This document shows positions 6,332-14,070 of a stretch of DNA of 51,698 bases, piece by piece (positions within the stretch are counted from its first letter, which is position 1; each line of letters starts with the position of its first letter). The position numbers were made by a program, and so were the translations under genes. The stretch is from a virus, in IMG/VR virus record IMGVR_UViG_3300006844_000015, positions 1-51,698 of that record; one strand, 5' to 3'. The notes beneath the pieces are model-generated. The model was not told the origin of the DNA. It worked only from the letters and a program-made list of their open reading frames with translations, and searched no databases.

Positions 6332-6651
6332 TGAGCTGGAATCCGCGGCCACGTCGCACCGTTAGGGTCATGGCGCTAGCGACGGACTTTCGCATTTCTC
6401 TCTATTTCTCTCCCCGGCCTTCGGCCGAGCTGCATATGGGCGGTACTCGCTGGGAGGCCCAGCCCGACTTCACCGCCTGGCCAGTCCGGGTGTTGCGCTG
6501 GCCTATCCGGGCGATGGTGCCCGCGGCCGACCCTTGCCGATCCTGCCTTTCCCTCTTCTTCGGGGATGCGACGGGACTTCGACAGTGGAGCGTCCTGGAA
6601 CGGGTGGCGCCCAGTCTGTCGACTGTTGCATCTGGCTGGACGGTGCTGTGA
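6331..6651 (+). CDS. WP protein 7
   Basis: 106 residues with motif QPDFTAWPV (W50). The ATG shares a base with the upstream TGA. The N-terminus MSWNPRPRRTVRVMA is almost the same as that of WP 8 (MSWAPRGHRAVRVMA), and PRPSAELHMG aligns with PRAELRMG there. This is the clearest N-terminal evidence of duplication in the array. Confidence 0.7.
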   Translation: MSWNPRPRRTVRVMALATDFRISLYFSPRPSAELHMGGTRWEAQPDFTAWPVRVLRWPIRAMVPAADPCRSCLSLFFGDATGLRQWSVLERVAPSLSTVASGWTVL

Positions 6652-7154
6652 TGAGCTGGGCCCCGCGAGGTCACCGTGCCGTCCGGGTGATGGCGCCGGT
6701 CTTTGATCTTTGTGCTCCCTTCCCGACTGCGCCGCGGGCAGAGCTGCGCATGGGCGTTCGGAACTTCGCGCCCGACTTCGCCAGCGCCTGGCCTAGCGTC
6801 GGCGCCGATACGCGCCCGACGTGGGCGACGCGGCGCGAAGGTGCTGCCCTACTGGTCGTTGAGGCGTCTTGGCCGTACGAGCTGTCTGCCGTGGTCGCCA
6901 ACCACGCGTGGGAGGCGCTGCGCCGGGGACTGCATTCAGCGCAGCGCGCCGACCGTCCGGCGAAGCTGATGCAGGTTTACACCTACATGCAGTTTTCCTT
7001 TGATTGGAGTGCCCCCCGCGAGACGCCCCTCCCGCCCGGCATGGATAGGATGGTGGGGCGCAAGGGGGAGTGGCGTTCATTCAGTACGATCTACGCCACG
7101 CATGGTATCTTCCTGAATTACGGTAACGTGCGGCGGGAGGTGTATCCGCTGTGA
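6651..7154 (+). CDS. WP protein 8, extended
   Basis: 167 residues, the longest family member. The first 55 residues match WP 7 and contain APDFASAWPS (W47). The following 110 residues contain another SWP (VVEASWPYE) and a helical ANHAWEALRRGLHSAQ segment, and may be an unrelated domain or a second, degenerate unit. The TGATG junction with WP 7 fixes the start. Confidence 0.65.
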   Translation: MSWAPRGHRAVRVMAPVFDLCAPFPTAPRAELRMGVRNFAPDFASAWPSVGADTRPTWATRREGAALLVVEASWPYELSAVVANHAWEALRRGLHSAQRADRPAKLMQVYTYMQFSFDWSAPRETPLPPGMDRMVGRKGEWRSFSTIYATHGIFLNYGNVRREVYPL

Positions 7155-7447
7155 TGATTCCACCGAGTGGGCCGCGGGGACTCCCGGCATTGCTGTACCC
7201 GGGCGCATTTGTCGAATGGCGAGGCGTGGGCACTACGGGGCTGTACGGTAGCGTCAGTCATTTCCGGCACTACACTAGAGCCTATCGCGCAACCTTTGAC
7301 GTCTGGCCGCGGCAGTCGAGGTACCTCCGCCCTGCCTCTCGATTCGATGAAGCACTGCTGTGGACGGCGGGGGCACTGCCGCGGCGATCTATGGGGCTGT
7401 CTTTGATTAGCCCGAGGGGGCAGTGGTCCAATGTCGTCAACCCGTAG
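7154..7447 (+). CDS. WP protein 9
   Basis: 97 residues with motif RATFDVWPR (W51). ATG 7154 overlaps the upstream TGA in the same way as WP 7 and WP 8; GTG 7151 is an in-frame alternative one codon earlier. It is rich in Arg, Gly and aromatic residues. It overlaps the next gene by 17 bases. Confidence 0.6.
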   Translation: MIPPSGPRGLPALLYPGAFVEWRGVGTTGLYGSVSHFRHYTRAYRATFDVWPRQSRYLRPASRFDEALLWTAGALPRRSMGLSLISPRGQWSNVVNP

Positions 7448-7751
7448 TGCAGCCCACATGCTTCCCCTCCTGCGTAGGGAGTTTCGCGCGAAGGGCTATA
7501 ACCGTCTCTGGCACTTCCTGCAATTCGAGGTGAATTCCCACTACATGCAATCTGTGTTGGCGCTCTCGGGGCGGCGCGTTTCGCCCGACTTCCAACCGTT
7601 TGCCAAGGGCTCGCCTTGTAGTATGCCTGCCGTTCAGGAGCTGCCCGAACAGACTCAGGTGGCGCTCTTGACGCTCTTGCCGTACACGGCCTGGTTATTT
7701 CTACGCCCTACTGGTAGACTTATTCAGCTTGGCCGTTGGGACCACCTCTAA
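7431..7751 (+). CDS. WP protein 10, degenerate motif
   Basis: 106 residues. The expected core is replaced by SPDFQPFAKG near residue 57, keeping the PDF of WP 7 and 8 but losing Trp-Pro. A PYTAWLFL segment follows. It lies in frame within the same polycistronic chain, so it is kept as a probable diverged member. No function is recognised. Confidence 0.55.
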   Translation: MSSTRSAAHMLPLLRREFRAKGYNRLWHFLQFEVNSHYMQSVLALSGRRVSPDFQPFAKGSPCSMPAVQELPEQTQVALLTLLPYTAWLFLRPTGRLIQLGRWDHL

Positions 7752-7764
7752 GATTGGGGCAGAA

Positions 7765-7950
7765 ATGGACTGGGACACCGCCGAGGCGATTCACATGATC
7801 AAGAGCATGAAGCGGGAGAAGGCGGCCAGGGCGGGCCAGTCGCAGCGGAAGGGTTGCGGCGGAGGCTGTGCGGTCGTCATCCTCGCCACACTCGGCAGCG
7901 TGGGCGCGTCGGCCTACCTCGTGGCGTACGCGCTCGCCCAGGTGTTCTAG
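7765..7950 (+). CDS. Small membrane protein inside the WP array
   Basis: 61 residues. A basic, helical first half is followed by a hydrophobic C-terminal segment (about residues 35-61, CAVVILATLGSVGASAYLVA) that should span the membrane. GGGGCAG lies two bases before the ATG. It lacks the WP motif and looks like an unrelated gene in the array. Its TAG shares a base with the next GTG. Confidence 0.65.
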   Translation: MDWDTAEAIHMIKSMKREKAARAGQSQRKGCGGGCAVVILATLGSVGASAYLVAYALAQVF

Positions 7951-8285
7951 TGGCTACCTGGCCGCGGCAGCGCCACCATAGGCACGTGGTTATCCGTGCC
8001 TCAAAGAAGTGGCCGGGGCTCCCCCTGCTTGTCTTCCCGTTGCGTGGGCATGACCGTCCCAGACCCTTCCGGGGCGCCTTCTCCCGTTGGCCAAGCGGGC
8101 GTGATTGGCGGAATGTCAGTAGTGCAATCTGGCACGGCCGGGAGGGCTATGGGCTGACTGCGATACGGCAGCGGGTGGCGCGAACTTCGCCCGACGTCAT
8201 GCGCATGCCGGGCGTAGCCAACCCCTTCGCGTGGGAGCCGTGCCACACTCTCGACCCCGGCATCTGGGAGTTGTTCCATGAGTGA
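7950..8285 (+). CDS. WP protein 11
   Basis: 111 residues with motif GAFSRWPSG (W47) and two more WP pairs at W4 and W21. The GTG start shares a base with the upstream TAG. It is strongly basic before the motif (RQRHHRHVVIRASKK). The last codons overlap the start of the mini-gene at 8278. Confidence 0.6.
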   Translation: MATWPRQRHHRHVVIRASKKWPGLPLLVFPLRGHDRPRPFRGAFSRWPSGRDWRNVSSAIWHGREGYGLTAIRQRVARTSPDVMRMPGVANPFAWEPCHTLDPGIWELFHE

Positions 8286-8397
8286 CACCCCTCCCTGGCC
8301 GCGGCTGCGTCAACGTTGGCGCGTTGACCTTCCGGAGTACTTGTGGCCGGGCTTGTCTTTCCGTGCATTGTTCCTGGGGAGGTGGCAGTGGCGATGA
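8278..8397 (+). CDS. WP mini-protein 12 (39 residues)
   Basis: Short frame MSDTPPWPRL... with Trp-Pro at residues 7 and 23, ending GRWQWR. Its ATG overlaps the previous gene and its TGA overlaps the next ATG as ATGA, so it fits the chain exactly. It is either a truncated family member or a genuine peptide. The minus-array mini-gene at 47405-47524 has the same length. Confidence 0.5.
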   Translation: MSDTPPWPRLRQRWRVDLPEYLWPGLSFRALFLGRWQWR

Positions 8398-8693
8398 TTG
8401 AGGCATTCGATCCGCAGCAGCATTTCTGCCTTTCCCTCTACTGGAATCTGTCGAAGCCTGGTTACAGGCTCCATGCGCTACACCCTGATGACGCGGTCAT
8501 CCCCGAGAGCTTCGGCCCCTGGCCGAAGGCTCATTTGCTTCGGCCGATCGTCACACTCGCTGGGCGTCCGGATCTTGTTGGGTTTTATTGGGCCGTGTCC
8601 TGGCACTTCTGCACGCTCAATGTCCGAGCGGCCGGCGGCATCCCCAGCGCTCAATTTTTCTGGTCGGCGTCCGCCCCCTGGGAATGGAAATGA
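8394..8693 (+). CDS. WP protein 13
   Basis: 99 residues with motif ESFGPWPKA (W43). The ATG forms an ATGA overlap with the mini-gene; GTG 8388 is an in-frame alternative. It is rich in aromatic residues after the motif (GFYWAVSWHF, SAQFFWSASAPWEWK), which suggests beta strands. Confidence 0.6.
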   Translation: MIEAFDPQQHFCLSLYWNLSKPGYRLHALHPDDAVIPESFGPWPKAHLLRPIVTLAGRPDLVGFYWAVSWHFCTLNVRAAGGIPSAQFFWSASAPWEWK

Positions 8694-9145
8694 CCGCGAC
8701 CGTCGAGCGCGTCTACCCCCCGTCTACCTTCACCATGGGCGAGCGGAGATGGCCCGCTCCGCCGGATGCCCCACGTCTGGCCTGGCCCGCGCCGGTCATT
8801 GCTGCGCGCGACATCGCAGCGGACGACCCCCTCACGCCTCGCCCCGCCCGCGCCCTGTACGCCACGCTCGCCGCGGCCGGCTGGTCGGTGCGCCTGACGC
8901 ATGCCCGCGGTACTGCCCCGGCGGGTCACGGCGCTCCTGGGGCGTTGCACGACAGCGTCGCCGTGCGGGCAACCAGCGTCCGCACGGGACTGCGTCTGGC
9001 TTCGTGCTGGGGGCGCGTCGTTGACGGGGAGAAGTGGGCGGCCACCCTGCGTGCCGTCCAGGTGCGCCCCGGCGCGCTACCCCGACCATTGTCGGCGGTG
9101 GCGCTCAAGCGACTTATCGAGTGGGAGGCACGGTGTCCGGAGTGA
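8690..9145 (+). CDS. WP protein 14, with helical C-terminal domain
   Basis: 151 residues. WP pairs occur at W21 and W32 (APRLAWPAP). The C-terminal 100 residues (from ARALYATLAAAGWSVRLTH to SAVALKRLIEW) look like a separate compact domain and may carry the specific function. The ATG overlaps the upstream TGA as ATGA; the stop overlaps the next GTG. Confidence 0.6.
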   Translation: MTATVERVYPPSTFTMGERRWPAPPDAPRLAWPAPVIAARDIAADDPLTPRPARALYATLAAAGWSVRLTHARGTAPAGHGAPGALHDSVAVRATSVRTGLRLASCWGRVVDGEKWAATLRAVQVRPGALPRPLSAVALKRLIEWEARCPE

Positions 9146-9423
9146 ATTGTGAAGTGGTAGACAGGGTCCGCTTTGTGGCGCGGCTGTCTCGGAGACGCGT
9201 TGGCGTACCGCCGCATGGCCGCGCTCCCCTGGTCTACGGCACCCCCGAGTGGGGCGTGACATTCGGTCGCTGGGAGCCCGAACGCGTGCGAGGGTACTCG
9301 GGGCTACCTATCGCAATTACCCGAGGACTTTACTGCGTGCCCGACCCCGGTCCTGCCGATAGTTTCACCGCTGCGGCATTGATTACAGAGGATAAGGGAA
9401 ACCTCTGGGGAGGTGGGAAGTGA
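9142..9423 (+). CDS. WP protein 15, altered motif
   Basis: 93 residues. The core reads VTFGRWEPER (W44), with Glu inserted between Trp and Pro, otherwise at the usual position. Arg-rich N-terminus; C-terminus ends NLWGGGK. The GTG start is in a GTGA overlap. Confidence 0.55.
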   Translation: MNCEVVDRVRFVARLSRRRVGVPPHGRAPLVYGTPEWGVTFGRWEPERVRGYSGLPIAITRGLYCVPDPGPADSFTAAALITEDKGNLWGGGK

Positions 9424-9746
9424 TGCACGACCTTCGGGACAATGCCGTCAAAGTTATTCGGTGGGTTAGTATGCGCACTGCGTTCAGCACAATACCTTCG
9501 GTCCCCATGCTTCACCCCGAGCACGTTGGGCCGTTCACCTCCTGGCCGCCCGACCCTCGCGCCGACGCACGCCCGGGACTCGCCTTCTGCGAACCGGTAT
9601 TCATTGCGTACCATGACACGGACGCATGGTGTGTATCTGGCAGTGTCGGACATGCATTCCCACTTGCGCGCCCCGTGGTGAGTATGACCGAGTCGATCTG
9701 TGGTCACCGGCGGTGGGCCAATCGTCACCTCTGGAGTCACCAGTGA
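9423..9746 (+). CDS. WP protein 16
   Basis: 107 residues with motif GPFTSWPPD (W41). ATG 9423 overlaps the upstream TGA; GTG 9420 is an in-frame alternative. MLHPEHVGPF before the motif resembles the region before the core in WP 17 (EFLHPGID). The stop overlaps the next GTG. Confidence 0.6.
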   Translation: MHDLRDNAVKVIRWVSMRTAFSTIPSVPMLHPEHVGPFTSWPPDPRADARPGLAFCEPVFIAYHDTDAWCVSGSVGHAFPLARPVVSMTESICGHRRWANRHLWSHQ

Positions 9747-10039
9747 GGCCGGTTGAATTTCTGCACCCGGGTATCGACACGATGTTCTTGCGCGGGCGTG
9801 ACGGTCGGGCGCTGATCTTGTCTCATTGGCACAATGACACCCCCGAGGGTTTTAACTTTGCGTGGGGCAAGAGCCCGTGGAAATACGGTCGAGCGTATCG
9901 CGAGTTGGATGTCCGCATGGCGTATGCCGCAAATGCGCTTAGGCGTATGTGCGAGGTCACTCCGCAGGTATCATCCCCTGTTGCGTTGATTGATCCGGAC
10001 ACGGGGGACACGGGTTTTTACTGGGAGGCGTGCGAGTGA
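9743..10039 (+). CDS. WP protein 17, altered motif
   Basis: 98 residues. The core position reads FNFAWGKSPW (W41), so Trp is kept and Pro is displaced. The C-terminus (ALIDPDTGDTGFYWEACE) is acidic. The GTG start is in a GTGA overlap and the stop overlaps the next GTG. Membership rests on position, length and the Phe-x-x-Trp spacing. Confidence 0.5.
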   Translation: MRPVEFLHPGIDTMFLRGRDGRALILSHWHNDTPEGFNFAWGKSPWKYGRAYRELDVRMAYAANALRRMCEVTPQVSSPVALIDPDTGDTGFYWEACE

Positions 10040-10335
10040 CGATCGTTCATGACGTCGCGCGGAACGCGCTATCGCCAATTTCCGTTGTTGACGTACCTTC
10101 GTTCTTTTGGCACCACGATTGGCAGGACCGGGCCCCGGCCTTCTTCGTCTGGCCGCGCTACTACGGCTGGCACCGGTTGCGTCGCCGCGCTGCCGAGGTC
10201 ACGCCGTGGCTGGCACCGGAGGCGGCGCCGTGGATGCACGCCTGGCCCTTGAGCATTCGGCTTGTGGGGCGGCTGGAGCCCTGGCCGCGGGTTGTGCCGC
10301 GCCGGACGCTTCCCGAGCGGGTGAACGCGCCGTAG
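10036..10335 (+). CDS. WP protein 18
   Basis: 99 residues with motif APAFFVWPR (W39), and further WP pairs later (MHAWPLS, LEPWPRV). It is the last gene of the plus-strand chain, 28 bases before the tail fibre. The GTG start is in a GTGA overlap. Confidence 0.6.
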   Translation: MTIVHDVARNALSPISVVDVPSFFWHHDWQDRAPAFFVWPRYYGWHRLRRRAAEVTPWLAPEAAPWMHAWPLSIRLVGRLEPWPRVVPRRTLPERVNAP

Positions 10336-10363
10336 GCTGCTGACCAGCGAGGGGAGTCTCACG

Positions 10364-12274
10364 ATGCCGCTGGTCATGGTCACCGTGCACGGTGGGTTCG
10401 AGGCGCCCGGCGGAGCCGCGGCGGACGGCACGATCGTGTTCACCCTGTCGCGTCTGCTACGCGACCCGCTCGGCAACGTGCTCTACTCGCCCACCGTCTG
10501 GGCGATCCCGCTGGACGCGAACGGCGAATTCAGCGTCAGCCTGCCGGCCACTGACTCCCCTGACGTCACGCCGCAGGATTGGGCCTACCGGGTCACGCTT
10601 CACCTGGAGCCTGACCATGACGAGACGTTTCAGCTCCAGGTGCCCGCGGCCACCGTGGGTGTACTGGAGCTGGCTGACGTCGCGCCGGCCGTCATGCCGA
10701 TAACGCTGGTCAGCTACGCCCTGGCCAGCCACACACACCCCGGCAGTACGCCGAGCGCCACGGTGGTCAGCGAGACCACCTACGGCCAGGCGCCGGCCGC
10801 GGGCGTGGCGGCGAGCTTCTCCCGCGGTGACCACACCCACGGCACGCCAGCCGCGGGCGCTGGTGCGCACACGCACCCGGAGTCCGAGGTGGTTGACCTG
10901 GAGGCAGACCTCGCCGCCAAGGCCGACCTCGTACACACCCACGATGAGGCCGACGTCACCGGACTGGTGACCGACCTTGCCAGCAAGGCGCCGGCCGTCC
11001 ACGGCCACGTGATCAGTGAGACGGCCGGGCTGTCAGCTGCGCTGGCCAGCAAGAGCGACACCGGTCACGCCCACGTTCAGGCGGACGTGGTTGACCTTGT
11101 GGCGAACCTGGGGACCCTCACCGCCGACGTTGCCGCCCGCTCCCTGCTCGGCCATGTGCACTCCGCCGTTGACGTCACGTCGGGAGTCCTGGCCTTCGCG
11201 CGGTTGCCAGTGGGCACCACTGCTGGCACGGTGGCCGAAGGTGCCCACGCCCACACTCAGGCGGACGTGAGCGGCTTGGTGGCCGACCTGGCGGGTAAGG
11301 CCGCCGCGGTGCACGCTCACGCACAGGCCGACGTCACGGGACTCACGGCAGCCCTGGCAGGCAAGTCCGACACCGGGCACGTACACGCTCAGGCTGACGT
11401 GACGGGGCTGAGTGCTGCGCTCGCGGGCAAGAGTGATGTTGGCCATGTGCACTCCGGCGGCGACATCACCAGCGGCACCGTGGCTACGGCACGCCTGGAC
11501 GTTGGCGCCGCGGCGGGACAGGTCGCGGCCGGCGACCACACTCACGACGGTGCCGCCATCACGACCGGCACGGTGGCTACCGCCCGTCTCAGCGTCGGCA
11601 CGACGGCCGGCACCGTGGCCGCCGGAGACCACGGCCACGACGCGGCGGCGATCACCAGCGGAACGCTGGTGGTGGCGCGTCTTCCGGTAGGCACGACCGC
11701 CGGCACCGTGGCCGCAGGCGATGATGCTCGGATCGTCGGCGCGCTTCAGGCGGGCAACAACCTGTCCGAGCTGGCCAGCGCCGCCACCGCTCGGACGAAC
11801 CTGGGACTCGGTAGTCAGGCGACGCGCGACCAGGAATTCATGTACCTGGCGGCCGACGCGACGGCGATCAACAACAATGCCGTATTGGCGAACCTTGCTC
11901 CGACGCGCCTGAAACTTCCCGTTGAGACAAGTAAGACGTATCTCCTTGAGGCCACGGTTTTCGTGGACACGGGCAGTACTCCGGACTTCAGGGTTGGCTT
12001 GACCTTTCCTGCGGGGTGTACGGGCAAGTGGTGGGGCGCCCCGGCCCGCAACACCGCCGACACTGCCTCGAACTTCACGGCGGTGTCCATCGCCACGGCG
12101 CTCACGCACGGCGGCGTTGCGTCGGGTACAGAGATCGGCGCGAAGTTCGAGGGGATAGTTCACGTTTCAACTACCGCCGGTGAGCTTGAGCTACAGGCTT
12201 CCCAGAACACCGCGACGGCGACGAACACCGTGGTCAAGGCGCAGACCTGGATGCGTCTCGTAGAGGTGGCTTGA
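10364..12274 (+). CDS. Tail fibre / receptor-binding protein with HxH repeats
   Basis: 636 residues. Residues 1-125 form a beta-rich attachment domain that resembles the N-terminus of the collagen-like tail protein at 38491-39351 (both have a G-x-FS-x-x-LPAT element). Residues about 126-455 are repeats of roughly 22-35 residues such as GHVHAQADVTGLSAALAGKS, with many His-x-His pairs. In other fibres (T4 gp37) such pairs bind metal and form trimeric needles. The last 150 residues are the probable tip. It lies apart from the tail operon, after the WP array. Its stop codon overlaps the next -35 box. Confidence 0.8.
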   Translation: MPLVMVTVHGGFEAPGGAAADGTIVFTLSRLLRDPLGNVLYSPTVWAIPLDANGEFSVSLPATDSPDVTPQDWAYRVTLHLEPDHDETFQLQVPAATVGVLELADVAPAVMPITLVSYALASHTHPGSTPSATVVSETTYGQAPAAGVAASFSRGDHTHGTPAAGAGAHTHPESEVVDLEADLAAKADLVHTHDEADVTGLVTDLASKAPAVHGHVISETAGLSAALASKSDTGHAHVQADVVDLVANLGTLTADVAARSLLGHVHSAVDVTSGVLAFARLPVGTTAGTVAEGAHAHTQADVSGLVADLAGKAAAVHAHAQADVTGLTAALAGKSDTGHVHAQADVTGLSAALAGKSDVGHVHSGGDITSGTVATARLDVGAAAGQVAAGDHTHDGAAITTGTVATARLSVGTTAGTVAAGDHGHDAAAITSGTLVVARLPVGTTAGTVAAGDDARIVGALQAGNNLSELASAATARTNLGLGSQATRDQEFMYLAADATAINNNAVLANLAPTRLKLPVETSKTYLLEATVFVDTGSTPDFRVGLTFPAGCTGKWWGAPARNTADTASNFTAVSIATALTHGGVASGTEIGAKFEGIVHVSTTAGELELQASQNTATATNTVVKAQTWMRLVEVA

Positions 12275-12299
12275 CAACCCATCGGGGTGAGGGTAGTGT
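12271..12299 (+). promoter_or_regulatory. Conserved phage promoter, copy 2
   Basis: TTGACA (12271-12276), a 17-base spacer starting ACCCATCGGGGT, and TAGTGT (12294-12299). GAAGGGCAGAGAAC follows before ATG 12346. The same architecture is seen at 14071 and on the minus strand at 24159. Confidence 0.7.
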
Positions 12300-12345
12300 T
12301 TGCCCTGCCGGCGAGCGGCGCCGGGCACGGAGAAGGGCAGAGAAC

Positions 12346-12861
12346 ATGACACTCGCAATGGAGCTTCGGGCCAGGCAGTGCACCCGCTGTGGCGGCAGCG
12401 GCCAGTACCGCGCCTACGGGAAATGCTTCGCGTGCAACGGCACCGGACACATGGCCAGCCTTCCGACCGCCCCGGAGGAGCGTAAGCGGCTGGCTGACCG
12501 CACGTCGCTGAACGCCGTACTGGCCAGCATCCCGGCGAGCCGGTACGCCCTGCCGAACGTCGGCGCCGGCAAGGCCGCTGACGGCAGCTGGCTCCGCTGG
12601 GACTTCTTCGAGGTGGTCGAGCGTCGCGGCGGACGTCGGTACCTCAACCGCCTTGTGGGCGCGCCTGGTGACTGGAGCCGTGAATGGCTGTCGCTGACGC
12701 TCCAGACCTACGCGGCTGGTCACATCGCAGAAGACCCGAGGTCTGCGGCCATCGCCTATGCGCAGCAGCACGGGCGCTGCGCGGTCTGCGACGCGCCGCT
12801 GAGCAACCCGGAAAGTATCGCTCGCAGTATGGGGCCGATCTGCGCGAAGCGCTTCGCCTGA
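12346..12861 (+). CDS. Zinc-binding protein with DnaJ-like and DUF6011-like Cys motifs
   Basis: 171 residues. The N-terminus has two CxxC knuckles (CTRCGGSG and CFACNGTG), as in DnaJ zinc domains. The C-terminal 35 residues (CAVCDAPLSNPESIARSMGP, then C) match the pattern I know from DUF6011-type actinophage proteins. It probably binds zinc and nucleic acid. It is transcribed from its own promoter with the GGGCAG leader and followed by a strong hairpin. Confidence 0.75.
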   Translation: MTLAMELRARQCTRCGGSGQYRAYGKCFACNGTGHMASLPTAPEERKRLADRTSLNAVLASIPASRYALPNVGAGKAADGSWLRWDFFEVVERRGGRRYLNRLVGAPGDWSREWLSLTLQTYAAGHIAEDPRSAAIAYAQQHGRCAVCDAPLSNPESIARSMGPICAKRFA

Positions 12862-12869
12862 CATCGCCT

Positions 12870-12905
12870 CCACAATCCCCGGGAGACATCTCCCGGGGAT
12901 TGTGG
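12870..12905 (+). terminator. 16-bp hairpin after zinc protein
   Basis: CCACAATCCCCGGGAG (12870-12885) pairs perfectly with 12890-12905 around a 4-base loop. No T-run follows and the next ATG is 12 bases on, so termination may be partial, or the hairpin may protect or process mRNA. Confidence 0.55.
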
Positions 12906-12917
12906 CATTCTGGGCTC

Positions 12918-13484
12918 ATGATCTGCCGCGGACGGGACGGAGAGAACTGCGCGAGCGTCGCTCGCGCAGGCGCTACCACCTGCGCAGCGCACGGTCCGGT
13001 GCGCCTGGCCAGAGTGGGCGAGACGCGCCCCGCCGTCATTCCCACGCACCCTGAGCGGCGCGTGGCGCTCCAGCCCGTAGACCCCGTCGAGGCAATTCAG
13101 GAGAGCCTCGCGGTGTCTGCCGCTTGGATCGAGCTTATGGGCTCCGAGCTACAGCGGGCCGTCGACGCCGCGGACGGCGACGTCACGAAGGCGCTCGTGG
13201 GTAGCTCCTACGTGGTGACGCCGGATGGCAAGCGGGTCAAAACCGGCGAGTACATGCGGACGCTCGCGTACATGGAACAGCGCGAGCGGGAGAACTACGC
13301 CCGCCTTGCGGCGCAAGCGATCAAGCTGGACATCCGGGCGCGCAATCTGGTCCTACAGCAGGCGCAGGCGGGAGTCATCGCCGCCCGCGTACTGGAGGCG
13401 CTGGAGCTGCTGGAGCTGACGCCCGGTCAGCGGCGCACGGCGGCAGAGGTCGTGCCCGCGCAACTCAGCCGACTTTCCGGCTGA
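12918..13484 (+). CDS. Probable terminase small subunit
   Basis: 188 residues. The N-terminus has four Cys (CRGRDGENC and TCAAHG), a possible zinc knuckle. The centre and C-terminus are long helices (EQRERENYARLAAQAIKLDI, then LELLELTPGQRRTAAEVV), typical of actinophage proteins placed just upstream of terminases. It would recognise phage DNA for packaging. It is separated from the large subunit by two small genes. Assignment rests on context and helical pattern. Confidence 0.55.
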   Translation: MICRGRDGENCASVARAGATTCAAHGPVRLARVGETRPAVIPTHPERRVALQPVDPVEAIQESLAVSAAWIELMGSELQRAVDAADGDVTKALVGSSYVVTPDGKRVKTGEYMRTLAYMEQRERENYARLAAQAIKLDIRARNLVLQQAQAGVIAARVLEALELLELTPGQRRTAAEVVPAQLSRLSG

Positions 13485-13527
13485 TAAACCCTCCGCCCCG
13501 ACTTGCATTGCCGGGGCGGAGGGTTTA
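13485..13527 (+). terminator. 16-bp terminator-like hairpin
   Basis: TAAACCCTCCGCCCCG (13485-13500) pairs with 13512-13527 around an 11-base loop. The descending arm ends in TTTA and runs into the Lsr2-like gene start, so it may regulate that gene. Confidence 0.6.
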
Positions 13528-13538
13528 TGGTTCCGGGC

Positions 13539-13985
13539 ATGGCAGAAATCGTGTCCCGAGTGGACGACATCGACAACTCAGTTCCGGCGGTGGACACCGT
13601 CCAGTTCTCTTTCCGCGGCGAGACCTTCGAGCTGGACCTGGGCGCGGAATCCCTCGCGGCGTTCCAGGAGTCCGCCGACTACTGGACGGCCCACGCGCGC
13701 AAGCTCAGCGCCCGTGCCGCGTCCGCGACGAAGGGCAAGGGGAAGGGCAGGGGGGGCGCCACCGACCCCGACAAGTCCAGCGACGCGCAGAAGGCGCGAG
13801 ACTGGGCGCGCGCCCAGGGCATCGAGGTTTCGGCGCGTGGTCGCGTGCCGGCCGAAATCATGAGCCAGTACCTCGATGCCACGAAGCGCAACACGCCGGC
13901 TGGCACCGTGACGCCGCAGGCCGCCGTCGCGTCGGACACCCCGCTGATCCCGGGTGACGTGCCCATGGCGCCCGTCTTCGCCTGA
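13539..13985 (+). CDS. Lsr2-like nucleoid-associated protein
   Basis: 148 residues. The start MAEIVSRVDDIDNS and the beta-strand FRGETFELDLGAESLAAF match the N-terminal dimerisation domain of Lsr2. After a Lys/Gly-rich linker, the C-terminal RDWARAQGIEVSARGRVPAE matches its DNA-binding domain, with the RGR minor-groove hook. Lsr2 is the actinobacterial H-NS analogue that silences AT-rich foreign DNA; a phage copy could counter host Lsr2 or organise phage DNA. ATG 13527 is an alternative start. An unrelated C-terminal tail of 30 residues follows. Confidence 0.85.
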   Translation: MAEIVSRVDDIDNSVPAVDTVQFSFRGETFELDLGAESLAAFQESADYWTAHARKLSARAASATKGKGKGRGGATDPDKSSDAQKARDWARAQGIEVSARGRVPAEIMSQYLDATKRNTPAGTVTPQAAVASDTPLIPGDVPMAPVFA

Positions 13986-14022
13986 CCTTCCCCCGGCCTC
14001 CTCTACGTACTCCCGCGGAGCC

Positions 14023-14060
14023 GTCACCCCGTCCGATCACCGGGCGGGGTGACGTGTTTT
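14023..14060 (+). terminator. Intrinsic terminator after lsr2-like gene
   Basis: GTCACCCCGTCC (14023-14034) pairs with GGGCGGGGTGAC (14042-14053), allowing one G-T pair, followed by GTGTTTT. The next promoter begins 11 bases on, so this separates two transcription units. Confidence 0.75.
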
Positions 14061-14070
14061 CCGGACAGGG

